From Acidobacteriota bacterium (GTDB lineage: Bacteria; Acidobacteriota; Vicinamibacteria; Marinacidobacterales; SMYC01): a stretch of DNA of 38,462 nt. The stretch lies in assembly GCA_004356105.1 (NCBI GenBank), contig SMYC01000277.1:1-38462 (forward strand), written 5' to 3'. The stretch's first letter is position 1, and every line of letters begins with the position of its first letter. The position numbers and the translations under genes were made by a program. Positions 22,999-31,885 of this stretch are shown here, piece by piece. Below the pieces are notes generated by a model, which did no database searches, was not told where the DNA came from, and was given only the letters and a program-made list of their open reading frames with translations.

Positions 22999-25917
22999 AT
23001 GATTGGTAAAACGCTCTCACATTACACAATCCTCGAGGAGATCACCCGCGGTGAGCTCCAGACCGTCTACCGCGCCCACGACGAAAAGCTCCACCGCGAG
23101 GTCGCGCTCAAAGTCCTACCGCCGGAACTGGTGAAGGACAGCGAGCGCCGCCAACGCTTCGTGCAGGAGGCCACCGCGGCGGCAGCGCTCGAGCACCCTC
23201 ACATTGCCGTCATCCACGAGATCGACGAGGCGGACGGCATGATTTTCATCGCCATGGAGCTTCTGCGCGGGAAGAGCCTGGCCGATCGCATGGCAACAAG
23301 CGAGGAGCGGCTCTCGCTACGCGAAGGATTGGAGCTCGCAAGCGGCGTCGCTCAAGGGCTCGCCTACGCGCATGAACATGGCGTTGTGCATCGCGACGTC
23401 AAACCGGGCAACATCATGCTGACAGGCGAAGGCCACCCCAAGCTCATCGATTTCGGTCTAGCGAAGCTCCTCGACGCGGAAAAAAATCCTTTTCTCAGCG
23501 AGACCCGCCCCGACGAATTGGCCCAGAAGCGCGTCACTCGCGAGAGCGTCATCGAGGGAACGGTCTCGTATATGTCACCTGAGCAGGCGCGCGGGGGGAA
23601 AGTCGACCCGCGAAGCGATATCTTCAGCTTTGGCCTATTGCTCTTTCACTTGCTGGGCGGACGGCCACCGTTCGAAGGCAAAAGTCGCATCGACACCCTC
23701 TACGCCATCCTGCGGGACCCGACCCCAAAGATCCCCGGCTTGAACGCGGAAGAGCGGCAGGTTCTACAGCCGATCATCGACCGATGTCTCGAAAAAGAGC
23801 CAGACAAGCGCTACGAGAACATGGTGGTGGTGCTCCAGGATTTGAAGCGCGCTCGTCAGCGCCTCGCTTCCGGGACAAACGCGACGCGCTTGAGACGCAT
23901 CGCCATTACTGCGGGAATAGGCGTTGCGACGCTCGCGGCCATCATGGCGTTTCTCCTGACGCCCGCCGATCCCACGCCGACGAACGAGACTCCATCTCTT
24001 GCAGTGTTACATTTCGAGAACCTGTCCGGCGATCCAGAGCTCGAGTGGCTGCGGATGGGACTCACCGACATGTTCGTGACGGACCTCGCGCAATCGCCCG
24101 AGCTCGAGATTCTTGGCACGGACCGCCTGTATCAGATCCTCGACGAGATGGACCGCCTTCACGGCGGACCCATGTCTTCGGAGGCCATCGAAGAGCTCGC
24201 GCGACGCGCTTCGGTGAACACCGTTCTTCGTGGAAGCTTCGCGAAAGCGGGCGACTCGATCCGCATCTCGGCCCGCCTCGAAAACGCGCATACCGGCAGA
24301 GTCTTGCTCTCGGAGAAAGCCGAAGGGACGGGTGTTGAGAGCGTCTTTCATCTCGTCGACGAAATTAGCGGCCGCATCAAAGCCAGCTTCTCGGTCAAAG
24401 CACGCGAAGGCGAGCTCGACCGCGACCTGCGAGACGTGACGACGGCTTCTGTCGAAGCCTATCGACATTACGCCGAAGGCATCCGTCTGCACGAACGCTA
24501 CCGCGAAGAGGAGGCTTTGCCGCACTTTCAACGCGCGGTAGAGCTCGACCCCGGATTTGCGATGGCGCTCGCGAAGCTCGGCGTCGTGCATAACAACCTA
24601 GGCCGGCAAGAAGAGGCCGACGAATTTGCGGCAGCGGCGCTCCAGAATATCGAGCGGCTCTCCGCTAGAGAGCGACACTACATCGAAGGTTGGCACTACT
24701 CGCGAAAACCCGAAACCGTCGATCGAGCGCTCAAAGCTTATCGCCTGGCGATCAAGCTCTACCCCGACCACGGATCGGCACGGCACAACCTCGGAAACTT
24801 GCTCGTCGGCCTCGAAGATTACGACGCGGCCATCGAGCAGTTCGAAGAGCTCGAAAGCCGCGGCATGGTCTTTCCCGCCACCTACGAGAACCTGGCCAGG
24901 GCCTACCAGGCACGCGGCGACGTCGCCCGCGCCCGAGCGGTTCTCGAGAAGTTCAACGAACGGAACCCAGATGACTGGATGACGCTGGTCTCGATAGCTC
25001 AGCTATCGATCGAAAGCGGCGAAATCGAACGTGGTCTCGATGAGCTCGAACGCGCTGAAGAGTTGGGCGCGAGCAAATTCCGCACCGCTCCGGTCCTCTG
25101 GGAAGCACACATCCTCGAAGAAAAGTGGGACGACGCCGCGGAGGCCGCCGCCAGCATGCTCGAGGCGGAAGGGATGACCGAGAAATTCTTCGGCGGCCGT
25201 CTCCTCGGGATTACCGAGCTCTACCAAGGGAGCTATACGTCCGTGATCGACGGTATTGACGCGCTCCTCGGGGCCGGAGAAGGACCTTTCCAAAACCAGC
25301 CTGTCTTGTACAAAGCGCGCTTTTTGCTCGACGCCGGTGACTACGAAGGCGCGAGAGAGACGGCGCTCGCGATCGAAGGGCAAGACGACCGGTACGACTC
25401 GGGCCAACGGGCTCGTCTGATCGCCGCCATCGCCTCGGCACGTTTGGGTGAACCGACGAGGGCGCGTGAGCTCGCGGACGCCTTCCGCGATAGGGCAAAA
25501 CCAACGTTTGGGCCCGGACCCGAACGCATGAACCAATTTCTGGAAGGCGAGCTTGCGCTCGCCGTCGGTGACTTTGCGTCAGCGATCTCCCATTTGAACG
25601 AAGCTGAATCGATGTTGCCTCCACGCGGCGTCGAAGGTCTCCACACTGTCATCTGGTACGCGATCGCCAACGCTCACCGCGAGGCCGGCAATATCGGAGA
25701 AGCGACGATGTGGTACGAGCGGATCGTCAACTCGAAGGAAGAACGTATCTTCGAGCCCGTCCGCTACGTTCGAAGCTTCTATTTCCTAGGCAAGCTTCGC
25801 GAAGAAAGGGGCTACAAAGAAGACGCTCTAGTCGCCTATGAACGCTTCTTCGACCTCTGGAAAGATGGCGAGATGGATCGCGAGCGTATCCGCGAAGTCG
25901 CGCGCAAGCTCGACTGA
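22999..25917 (+). CDS. Membrane Ser/Thr protein kinase with TolB-like and TPR extracellular part
   Basis: The 972-residue protein has an N-terminal Hanks-type kinase (about 9-280): Lys38 in EVALKVL, Glu57 of helix C, the catalytic loop HRDVKPGNIML (Asp133), DFGLAKL (Asp151) and GTVSYMSPEQAR. The glycine loop is unusual, reading EITRGELQTVY where a GxGxxG is expected. A single membrane helix (about 296-318) follows. The outer part opens with a domain like the TolB/FlgO nucleotide-cyclase-associated type (PSLAVLHFENLSGDPELEWLRMGL), then about ten TPRs to the end. This architecture is frequent in Acidobacteriota. The activation segment and catalytic residues suggest that it works as a kinase despite the loop. 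The start directly follows a TAG stop (TAGATG). Its nearest neighbours are the tRNA gene and a convergent propeller protein. Confidence 0.93.
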   Translation: MIGKTLSHYTILEEITRGELQTVYRAHDEKLHREVALKVLPPELVKDSERRQRFVQEATAAAALEHPHIAVIHEIDEADGMIFIAMELLRGKSLADRMATSEERLSLREGLELASGVAQGLAYAHEHGVVHRDVKPGNIMLTGEGHPKLIDFGLAKLLDAEKNPFLSETRPDELAQKRVTRESVIEGTVSYMSPEQARGGKVDPRSDIFSFGLLLFHLLGGRPPFEGKSRIDTLYAILRDPTPKIPGLNAEERQVLQPIIDRCLEKEPDKRYENMVVVLQDLKRARQRLASGTNATRLRRIAITAGIGVATLAAIMAFLLTPADPTPTNETPSLAVLHFENLSGDPELEWLRMGLTDMFVTDLAQSPELEILGTDRLYQILDEMDRLHGGPMSSEAIEELARRASVNTVLRGSFAKAGDSIRISARLENAHTGRVLLSEKAEGTGVESVFHLVDEISGRIKASFSVKAREGELDRDLRDVTTASVEAYRHYAEGIRLHERYREEEALPHFQRAVELDPGFAMALAKLGVVHNNLGRQEEADEFAAAALQNIERLSARERHYIEGWHYSRKPETVDRALKAYRLAIKLYPDHGSARHNLGNLLVGLEDYDAAIEQFEELESRGMVFPATYENLARAYQARGDVARARAVLEKFNERNPDDWMTLVSIAQLSIESGEIERGLDELERAEELGASKFRTAPVLWEAHILEEKWDDAAEAAASMLEAEGMTEKFFGGRLLGITELYQGSYTSVIDGIDALLGAGEGPFQNQPVLYKARFLLDAGDYEGARETALAIEGQDDRYDSGQRARLIAAIASARLGEPTRARELADAFRDRAKPTFGPGPERMNQFLEGELALAVGDFASAISHLNEAESMLPPRGVEGLHTVIWYAIANAHREAGNIGEATMWYERIVNSKEERIFEPVRYVRSFYFLGKLREERGYKEDALVAYERFFDLWKDGEMDRERIREVARKLD

Positions 25918-25963
25918 CCCACATCGCGGCCATGACCGATAGCTTGCTCCAGGACTCACATTT

Positions 25964-28291
25964 CTACGGCTGTGTGTCGCGGATCGAAAAGAGATGGTGC
26001 TGGGTTCGAATGAGTAGTTGGCCTTGTGCAGCGGCCGGAGTCGCCATCGTGACCTCGCCCATGTGGTTCGTTTGCAGAAGCTCGTATTCCGGACCCGCGC
26101 GCACGACGTAGATCTCGCCGTCCTCGCTGGTCAGATAGAGTTTGCCGTCGGAGGCAATCGGTGACGCGCTGAACGCTCCCGACGCGACGCGCTTCTGATA
26201 GACCTGCTCACCGGTCGACGCTCGGTAGCACGAGAGGACACCGTTGTTCTGGCACGTGTAGAGATAGTCGCGATAGACGATGGGTGTCGTCATGTAGGAG
26301 CCGCCGCGCGCAGTGCTCCATGCGACCTCCCCGCCGTGACGCAGAGCGAAGATTGGCTTGATGCGGTACCCGCTCGTGATGTAAACGCGGTCGCCCGAAA
26401 CCACCGGAGTCGGCGTCGTGTTCTTCGAGCTTCCAAAAAGGCGCCAGAGCTCGGCACCCGTGCGCGGATCGTAGCCATGCATCCATTCCGCGCCGTTCGT
26501 AATGAGCTCCGTGCCGTCCGGTCCTTCGAACAAAGCCGGCGTCGAAAAGGACGAGATAACGTCGCGGCCGATGCGCCAAACGGGCTCGCCTGTCTCCACA
26601 TCGAACGCCGCCATGAACGATCTTCCTCGCTGCTGATCGACGAGAACGATCACGAGATCTTGGTAGATGACCGGCGAGCTCGCGGGACCCCAGTCATAGG
26701 TATCGTCGTAGGACGCGCCCGCATCGACCACGCCCAGATCTTGTTTCCATAGCAACGCGCCTTCGAAGTCATAGGCATAGAGACCCTCGGAGCCGAAGTA
26801 AGCCATCACGCGTTTACCGTCGGTGGTAGGCGTCGAGGACGCGTAGCTATTTTTTCGGTGCCGCTGAATCGCTGGAACGCCACTCGACGCTTCGCGCTCC
26901 CACAAAATTGCGCCGCTTAGCCGATCGATGCAATAGACTCGGAAGCTGTGACGCGACAGGTCCGTCCGGCGGTCTATACGGCCGTCGAGCCCATGAACGA
27001 AAATCGAGTCCGGGTTGTCGCTGACCGCCGTCGTCAAGAAAACGCGATCGTCCCAAAAGATCGGGCTCGAATGTCCAAGGCCCGGAATGGGTGTTTTCCA
27101 CTCGACATGGGAGAGGCTCTCGCCATCCCAGACATCGGGAAGATCGAGCCCGTCCGCGAGACCCGAAGCGTTCGGGCCTCTAAAGCCCGGCCAATTTCTC
27201 GCGGCGCGCTTGGCGGGCACGTTGAAATAGACGACGTTCGCCGAACCCGAATTCGCGACAACGACGTCGGGATAGCCGTCGCCGTTGAGATCGCCGAGCG
27301 CAAGGCCGTAGCTCGCGTTGGCCGCCTCACCGAAGCGATGCTCACGAAGGCTCTCGTTGAAATAGGCAACATTTGGCTGCCCGTTATTCGCGACGACGAT
27401 ATCGAGCGTTCCGTCGAGATCCAGATCCGCGATGGCGACCGCGTAGCTCTCGCCGTCCTCCCGACCAAAAAGGCGTTGTCTCGGGAACGCGCCCGCACCG
27501 TCGCCATAATAAATCCCGTTCGGCTCCCCGATATTCGCCGTTACGAGGTCCAGATGGCCGTCCCCATCCATATCGCCCACGGCAATCCCGCGCGTTTCGT
27601 CCGAGCCCGTCCCGAACGGGATACGCTCGTCACCGTAGAGCACGAAATTTCCCTGGCCGTCGCGATTGGCGAGCGCGAGCTCAAGCGTACCATCGCCGTT
27701 CAGGTCGATAGCTGCCACGGCGATGGTCGCATCGCGCTCGGTGCCGAAAGTGACACTCCGCGCAAACGACCCATGCCCATCGTTGAAGTAGATGTAGTTC
27801 GGAGCACCGCGGTTCGTGACGAGAATGTCAGGGGCGCCGTCGCCATCGATATCGGCCACGACCAGGTTCCGCGTCGGTACGTCGGCGCGGCCGAAGCTTC
27901 CTCGCAGGGAAAAATGGCCGCTGCCGTCATTTTCGAAGATCGTTTTCGTCGTGCGGTCATTCCCGACCGCGACGTCCAAATCGCCGTCGCCGTCGAAATC
28001 AGCAAGCACCACGCGGTAGCTCGTCGCAAGCTCTTCCCCAAGCCGCCTAGCCGTACGGAAGAACCCGTGGCCATCGTTCAAGAACACGTAATTCTGCTGC
28101 GCCCAGTGCCGGCCATTGGCGACGACGGCGTCGAGGTCCCCGTCACCGTCGACGTCTCCCAAGCTTACCGAAGCAGTGAGGTTCGCCTCGGCACCCAGCC
28201 TGGCATAGGGATGAGTAACCAGCCGACGCTCTTCGGTCGCGGCAAGACGGGCAACCAGCAGAAGGGTGAGGAGGACTGTCGCGCTCTTCAT
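25964..28291 (-). CDS. Exported double beta-propeller protein: FG-GAP/VCBS repeats fused to PQQ/BamB-like repeats
   Basis: The start is set at the ATG at 28291 (775 residues), since MKSATVLLTLLLVARLAATEE is a signal peptide and upstream sequence belongs to the MATE gene. Residues about 25-365 contain seven FG-GAP/VCBS repeats, each with a calcium-binding D-x-(D/N)-G-D-G-x-x-(D/E) loop (DVDGDGDLD, DFDGDGDLD, DIDGDGAPD, DLNGDGTLE, DMDGDGHLD, DLDLDGTLD, DLNGDGYPD). They should form one seven-bladed propeller. Residues about 370-775 begin WPGFRGPNASG, a signature of PQQ-like proteins, and contain repeated A-x-D-x-x-T-G-E-x-x-W blades (AFDVETGEPVWRI, GYDPRTGAELWRL). No quinoprotein dehydrogenase active site is visible, so binding or scaffolding is more likely. 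It follows the MATE gene by 10 nt. Confidence 0.88.
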   Translation of the reverse strand: MKSATVLLTLLLVARLAATEERRLVTHPYARLGAEANLTASVSLGDVDGDGDLDAVVANGRHWAQQNYVFLNDGHGFFRTARRLGEELATSYRVVLADFDGDGDLDVAVGNDRTTKTIFENDGSGHFSLRGSFGRADVPTRNLVVADIDGDGAPDILVTNRGAPNYIYFNDGHGSFARSVTFGTERDATIAVAAIDLNGDGTLELALANRDGQGNFVLYGDERIPFGTGSDETRGIAVGDMDGDGHLDLVTANIGEPNGIYYGDGAGAFPRQRLFGREDGESYAVAIADLDLDGTLDIVVANNGQPNVAYFNESLREHRFGEAANASYGLALGDLNGDGYPDVVVANSGSANVVYFNVPAKRAARNWPGFRGPNASGLADGLDLPDVWDGESLSHVEWKTPIPGLGHSSPIFWDDRVFLTTAVSDNPDSIFVHGLDGRIDRRTDLSRHSFRVYCIDRLSGAILWEREASSGVPAIQRHRKNSYASSTPTTDGKRVMAYFGSEGLYAYDFEGALLWKQDLGVVDAGASYDDTYDWGPASSPVIYQDLVIVLVDQQRGRSFMAAFDVETGEPVWRIGRDVISSFSTPALFEGPDGTELITNGAEWMHGYDPRTGAELWRLFGSSKNTTPTPVVSGDRVYITSGYRIKPIFALRHGGEVAWSTARGGSYMTTPIVYRDYLYTCQNNGVLSCYRASTGEQVYQKRVASGAFSASPIASDGKLYLTSEDGEIYVVRAGPEYELLQTNHMGEVTMATPAAAQGQLLIRTQHHLFSIRDTQP

Positions 28292-28301
28292 GGAGCAGAG
28301 T

Positions 28302-29723
28302 CTACACCTTCTTTTCTTTCCACTTGCCTCGACGGAACAATACGATGCCGACGACCGCCGAGAGAGAGTACGAAAGCGCGATGGCGACAAAGACACCGGT
28401 AGGGCCGAGACCGAGGGGCCGAGCGAGCACCCAGGCCAAAGGGATTTGAAAGAGCCAAAAGCAGAAAAAGTTGATCCAAGTCGGCGTCGCGGTGTCCCCT
28501 GCGCCGTTGAAGGCCTGCATCATGACCATGCCCCAAGCATAGAAAACGTAACCGTAGCTGATGATGCGAAGGCTCTCGATGCCAACGGGCGCCATCTTCG
28601 GATCGGTCGTAAAGATGTGGATGATGTCGGGCGTGAGCCAAACGAAGACTACCGTCACGACCGCCATGAAGGCTGTATTCCAGATGCCCGTGATCCAGAC
28701 GGCGCGCTCGGCACGTTCGGGTTTTTGCGCGCCGAGGTTCTGGCCCACGAGTGTCGCCGCCGCATTGCTCAGACCCCAAGACGGCAGGATGACGAAGATC
28801 ACGATCCGAATGGAGATGACGTAACCCGCGAGGACCTCGCTTCCGTAGCCCGCGAGTATCCGTATGAGGGCAATATAGCTGGCCGTCGCGATGAGCATCT
28901 GACCCACACCGCCAGCCGATAGCCGCAATAGCTTCGTGACGACGCCGGGATCGAAGCGGAGGTCAGCACGCGTAACCTTCATCCGCTTCGCACGCGTCAG
29001 ACACCAGAACTGATAGAGCACTCCGATGCCGCGCCCAATCGTCGTTGCGACCGCAGCGCCCATGAGACCGAGCTCGGGGAAAGGCCCGAGACCAAAGATG
29101 AGGCAAGGGTCGAGCACGATGTTGATGCCGTTCGCGAGCCACAAGGCGCGCATGGCCGTAGCAGCATCGCCCGCGCCCCGGAAAATGGCATTGTTGAGAA
29201 AGAGCAGAACGATCGTCACCATCCCGCCATACATGACGCGGGTATAGCTCGCCCCGGCCGCGACGGTCGCAGGACTTGCCCCCATCAGCAAGAGCAGATC
29301 AGTGGCGAACACGAAACCGGCCACGCCGAAGATGACGGCCGTCGCGATACCGACGACGATGGCCTGCACCGCGGCTTTCGCGGCACCCCGTTCGTTTTTC
29401 TCGCCGATGCGCCTTGCTATGAGCGCGGTCGTTGCCATGCTCAACCCAACGGCAATGGCATAGACGATCTCGAGCAAGGATTCGGTGAGCCCGACCGCCG
29501 CGAGCGCCTCGGAGCCCAGGCGCGCGACAAAAAAGGCGTCGACAACGGCGAAGACAGACTCGCCCACCATCTCGAGCACCATGGGTACCGCGAGAAGCCC
29601 CACCGCCCGATTGAGGCTCCCATCGGTGAAGTCCTGTTCACTTCCTTGAAGGGATTCTTTGATCGAAGCCCATAGGCTCGTAGCACTCGATCGTTCGACG
29701 GTCGAGCCGTCTTCGCGATTCAT
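28302..29723 (-). CDS. MATE-family multidrug/cation antiporter
   Basis: The 473-residue protein has a hydrophilic N-terminus of about 40 residues and then 12 predicted membrane helices in two six-helix halves, the normal MATE layout. Family features include LNRAVGLLAVPMVLEMVGESVFAVVDAFFVARLG in helix 1, the NNAIFRGAGDAATAM loop, its counterpart MQAFNGAGDTATPTWINF in the second half, and ALAAVGLTESLLEIVYA. It should export cationic compounds by H+ or Na+ exchange; the substrate cannot be read from sequence. AGGAG lies ten nt before the ATG. The propeller-protein gene follows at 10 nt, suggesting a two-gene operon. Confidence 0.93.
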   Translation of the reverse strand: MNREDGSTVERSSATSLWASIKESLQGSEQDFTDGSLNRAVGLLAVPMVLEMVGESVFAVVDAFFVARLGSEALAAVGLTESLLEIVYAIAVGLSMATTALIARRIGEKNERGAAKAAVQAIVVGIATAVIFGVAGFVFATDLLLLMGASPATVAAGASYTRVMYGGMVTIVLLFLNNAIFRGAGDAATAMRALWLANGINIVLDPCLIFGLGPFPELGLMGAAVATTIGRGIGVLYQFWCLTRAKRMKVTRADLRFDPGVVTKLLRLSAGGVGQMLIATASYIALIRILAGYGSEVLAGYVISIRIVIFVILPSWGLSNAAATLVGQNLGAQKPERAERAVWITGIWNTAFMAVVTVVFVWLTPDIIHIFTTDPKMAPVGIESLRIISYGYVFYAWGMVMMQAFNGAGDTATPTWINFFCFWLFQIPLAWVLARPLGLGPTGVFVAIALSYSLSAVVGIVLFRRGKWKEKKV

Positions 29724-29882
29724 CGATGGCTAACTCCTGAAGACCAAGATAAAAAACGGATGGACGGGTGGGAGGGGAATGCTCAGGAATGCTCGGGCCT
29801 TCTACGACCTGAGCATCAATCCATCAATCGAGAGCTAGCATCTTGCGAGGATTGTAGCTCATTCCGTGAGCGGTCAAGCAGC
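29724..29882. other. Intergenic region with small inverted repeat
   Basis: ATGCTCAGG (29779-29787) and CCTGAGCAT (29809-29817) form a 9-bp stem with a 21-nt loop. The arms resemble in part the hairpin at 17725-17795 (AGCATT and CAGGAA words). It lies downstream of the CPXCG gene and may terminate it. Confidence 0.4.
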
Positions 29883-30065
29883 TCAATTACCCGGACTGTA
29901 TTCGAAGCGCGTGATCTCGCCATCCCTGACCTCGATCTCGAAGTCGATGGGCGCGCAACAGTTCTGACAATCCTCGACCAGAGACTGACGCCCGCGCACC
30001 AAGCTCACGGTCAAGGCGGAGTGCTGCAAGCATGACGGACAGCAAAACGTGACGACTTCTTCCAT
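29883..30065 (-). CDS. CPXCG-motif cysteine-rich small protein
   Basis: The 60-residue protein has two Cys pairs: CCPSC near residue 8 and DCQNCCAPIDFEIEV near residue 33. Spacing and length match the CPXCG motif-containing cysteine-rich family, although the final Gly of the first motif is Leu here (CPSCLQ). A small zinc-ribbon fold is likely. The family has no known function. It follows the ParB-like gene by about 110 nt on the same strand. Confidence 0.8.
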   Translation of the reverse strand: MEEVVTFCCPSCLQHSALTVSLVRGRQSLVEDCQNCCAPIDFEIEVRDGEITRFEYSPGN

Positions 30066-30174
30066 CGAGCAGGCCCTTCGGGTTACGGAAGTATCGATAC
30101 TCGCACAAAATGTAGCGCCGCCGTAAGACCGATGGTCCGCGCGACGCCAATCGAAGAACGAGCCGACATCGACC

Positions 30175-31197
30175 TCAGTTTCCGTCGCCGCTCGCGACCG
30201 CGGCGACGAGTGCCAAGTCCTGCTCGCGAACGGTACTGACGTTGAACTTGCGCGCGGAGGCAGCCATGCGCGTCAGCGCGGCGCCCATTGGCATGGCCGG
30301 CTCGGTCTCGCCCTTCTTCGCCCGATGGAAACGCACCGGATTGATCCGGGCCACGACGTAGGTTCTCAAATAGGGCGATTTGAAACCGCGCTCCTTGAGG
30401 GAGGCAACGATCTCTTTCACCCGCTCGTCGATCCCCGCGAGCCGGGCGGCCCAGCCTTCGCGCTGTCGGAGGCTCGCCACCAGCGAGCTCGCGGCGAAAG
30501 TGTCGACTTTGCGCAAGAATGAAAAATAGGGGCTTCCCGCGAAGCGGCCTTGCTCCGCATAGATGATGCCGAGGGTGAGAAGCGCCGGCTCGTCGAACTC
30601 CACGGCGTAGTCTTTTTCTTTCGAGCGAGGCTTGCGCATGGCGAGCTCGCGCGCCATGCGGATGACTTCGAGGCTTCGGTCCTTCAAGTTGTGCGCCTTC
30701 TCGGTATTGAGCGCCAGGATCTTGAACGCGAGCTCTTCGTCGGGAGAGATGAGCGCCGTCACCGTTTGGAGCCCGAGCACTTTGGCTGCTGCATGTCGGT
30801 GGCGGCCGTTCGGTGTCCAAAGCCGTCCATCGGGCGCTTGCACGACGATGAGCGGGTCGAGAAAAACACCCGCTTCTTCGATTTTTTGTGCGAGACGCTT
30901 CGTGTGCGTCGGCGAGAGGTCTCGCTGGAACGGCGTCGGCTCGACCGCATGGTACGGGATGACGGCCAGGAGGAGCGGCTTTCCGGAGAACGGCTCACGG
31001 TAGGCGCCTATCGGCGTGCCCCCAACTTCACGAACGCGCTCCGAGAGGCTCGCGAGCGCCGGGTCGTCGATGCTCAAGAGCACGTCCGTGCCGGCGGGTC
31101 CCCGCTTCTCTTTGCTCGGCGTCAGCCGTTTGCGCGCGGCGCCAGCTTTGGCCTTTTTTTTCTTGACGGTCTTGGTCTTCTTGGTCGCTTTGGCCAC
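30175..31197 (-). CDS. ParB/Srx-fold nuclease-like protein, stand-alone
   Basis: I start the gene at the GTG at 31197 (340 residues), preceded by GAGGTG four nt upstream; the frame is open to a TTG at 31401. The N-terminus is a highly basic tail (ATKKTKTVKKKKAKAGAARKR). The central ParB-N fold (about 95-190) includes IPYHAVEPTPFQRDLSPTHTKRLAQKI, then DPLIVVQAPDGRLWTPNGRHRHAAAKVLGLQTVTAL. The GxRRxxA box of canonical ParB appears as GRHRHAA, and the region after it (ALNTEKAHNLKDRSLEVIRMAREL) mirrors the E-N-x-x-R box with changes. A helical C-terminal half is not assignable. No parA partner is adjacent, so chromosome partition is not implied. The basic tail suggests nucleic-acid binding. Confidence 0.78.
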   Translation of the reverse strand: MAKATKKTKTVKKKKAKAGAARKRLTPSKEKRGPAGTDVLLSIDDPALASLSERVREVGGTPIGAYREPFSGKPLLLAVIPYHAVEPTPFQRDLSPTHTKRLAQKIEEAGVFLDPLIVVQAPDGRLWTPNGRHRHAAAKVLGLQTVTALISPDEELAFKILALNTEKAHNLKDRSLEVIRMARELAMRKPRSKEKDYAVEFDEPALLTLGIIYAEQGRFAGSPYFSFLRKVDTFAASSLVASLRQREGWAARLAGIDERVKEIVASLKERGFKSPYLRTYVVARINPVRFHRAKKGETEPAMPMGAALTRMAASARKFNVSTVREQDLALVAAVASGDGN

Positions 31198-31217
31198 AAT
31201 CCACCTCGAGGTGGATT
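31198..31217. promoter_or_regulatory. 20-bp perfect palindrome abutting the ParB-like start codon
   Basis: AATCCACCTCGAGGTGGATT is identical to its reverse complement. On the minus strand its last base is followed directly by the GTG start, and its 3' half contains the Shine-Dalgarno GAGGTGG. It can act as a protein operator or as an RNA hairpin that masks the ribosome-binding site. Confidence 0.75.
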
Positions 31218-31842
31218 CTACGTGGCTCGGCGCTCTCGCGACAATGGCCGCTATCGCCATGACCATATACGAAACGAGAAGAGGCTCCGATTCGAACCGA
31301 AAACGCATGTTGATAGCAAAGACCGCATAGACGAGCGACAAGAACGCCCACGTGCCCAGAAACAGAAGCGGGCCCTCGGAAGACGCGTTGTGTCTCGCCA
31401 ACCAAGCGCCGGCAAGCGTCGCGGGAAGCGCGAGGATCCAAATCCCCAGATAGAGGACGGTCCAGCTTCTCGCGTAGAGCCGACACCCGGACGCCAGGTC
31501 CAGAGATAGAGGAGCTTCTTTACACTAAAGGATAGCGGCCTCGCGCGGATGCTCGAGCCAGAACGCTCGATCGCGCAACAGGCGATCTCGCTCGGGCTCG
31601 GGGCGGAACCAAAGCTCTCGCGGCAACTGTGCCATAGCCTAGCCGAGAGGCGCGTCGTCGAGAACGCCCGAAGCGCCCGGATGATTACCCGAGAGCGCCA
31701 TCATCTCGGCGTCGCGATCGGGACGGAGGATGGCGAAAGCCAGAAGGTAGACGGGAAGGGCGACGAAGAGCAGGAGCCGAGTGGGCCTGCTAGGATGCAA
31801 CAGCGTTTCCAGTATCGAGGACGCAATCTGGTTCGTCCATCA
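31202..31842 (-). pseudogene. Decayed polytopic membrane protein gene (glycosyltransferase-39-like C-terminus)
   Basis: Pieces of one hydrophobic protein appear in successive minus-strand frames. From 31839: WTNQIASSILETLLHPSRPT then RLLLFVALPVYLLAFAIL and RPDRDAEMMALSGNHPG. An in-frame TAG interrupts after DDAPLG, followed by AMAQLPRELWFRPEPERD and AFWLEHPREAA. The frame then shifts into VKKLLYLWTWRPGV, and shifts again into RLYARSWTVLYLGIWILALP and LLFLGTWAFLSLVYAVFAIN with RFRFESEPLLVSYMVM. The KKLLYLWTWRP and N-x-R-F-R...EPLL features resemble the C-terminal part of membrane glycosyltransferases of the PMT/GT39 kind; that family call is moderate. One stop and two frameshifts make it non-functional. 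Its last frame runs without a stop into the ParB-like gene. Confidence 0.7.
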
Positions 31843-31885
31843 CGTTACCCGGACAGGATGTGGGTGTCCCCAGTAGCTTCTGGCG

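Noticed and set aside
26948..28402. 484-residue plus-strand ORF
   Set aside because: It is the complement of the FG-GAP repeats; the periodic look is inherited from them.
29883..31517. CPXCG plus ParB-like plus membrane piece as a new defence system
   Set aside because: The membrane piece is a pseudogene, and no effector nuclease, helicase or ATPase is present. ParB-like and CPXCG proteins alone do not support it.
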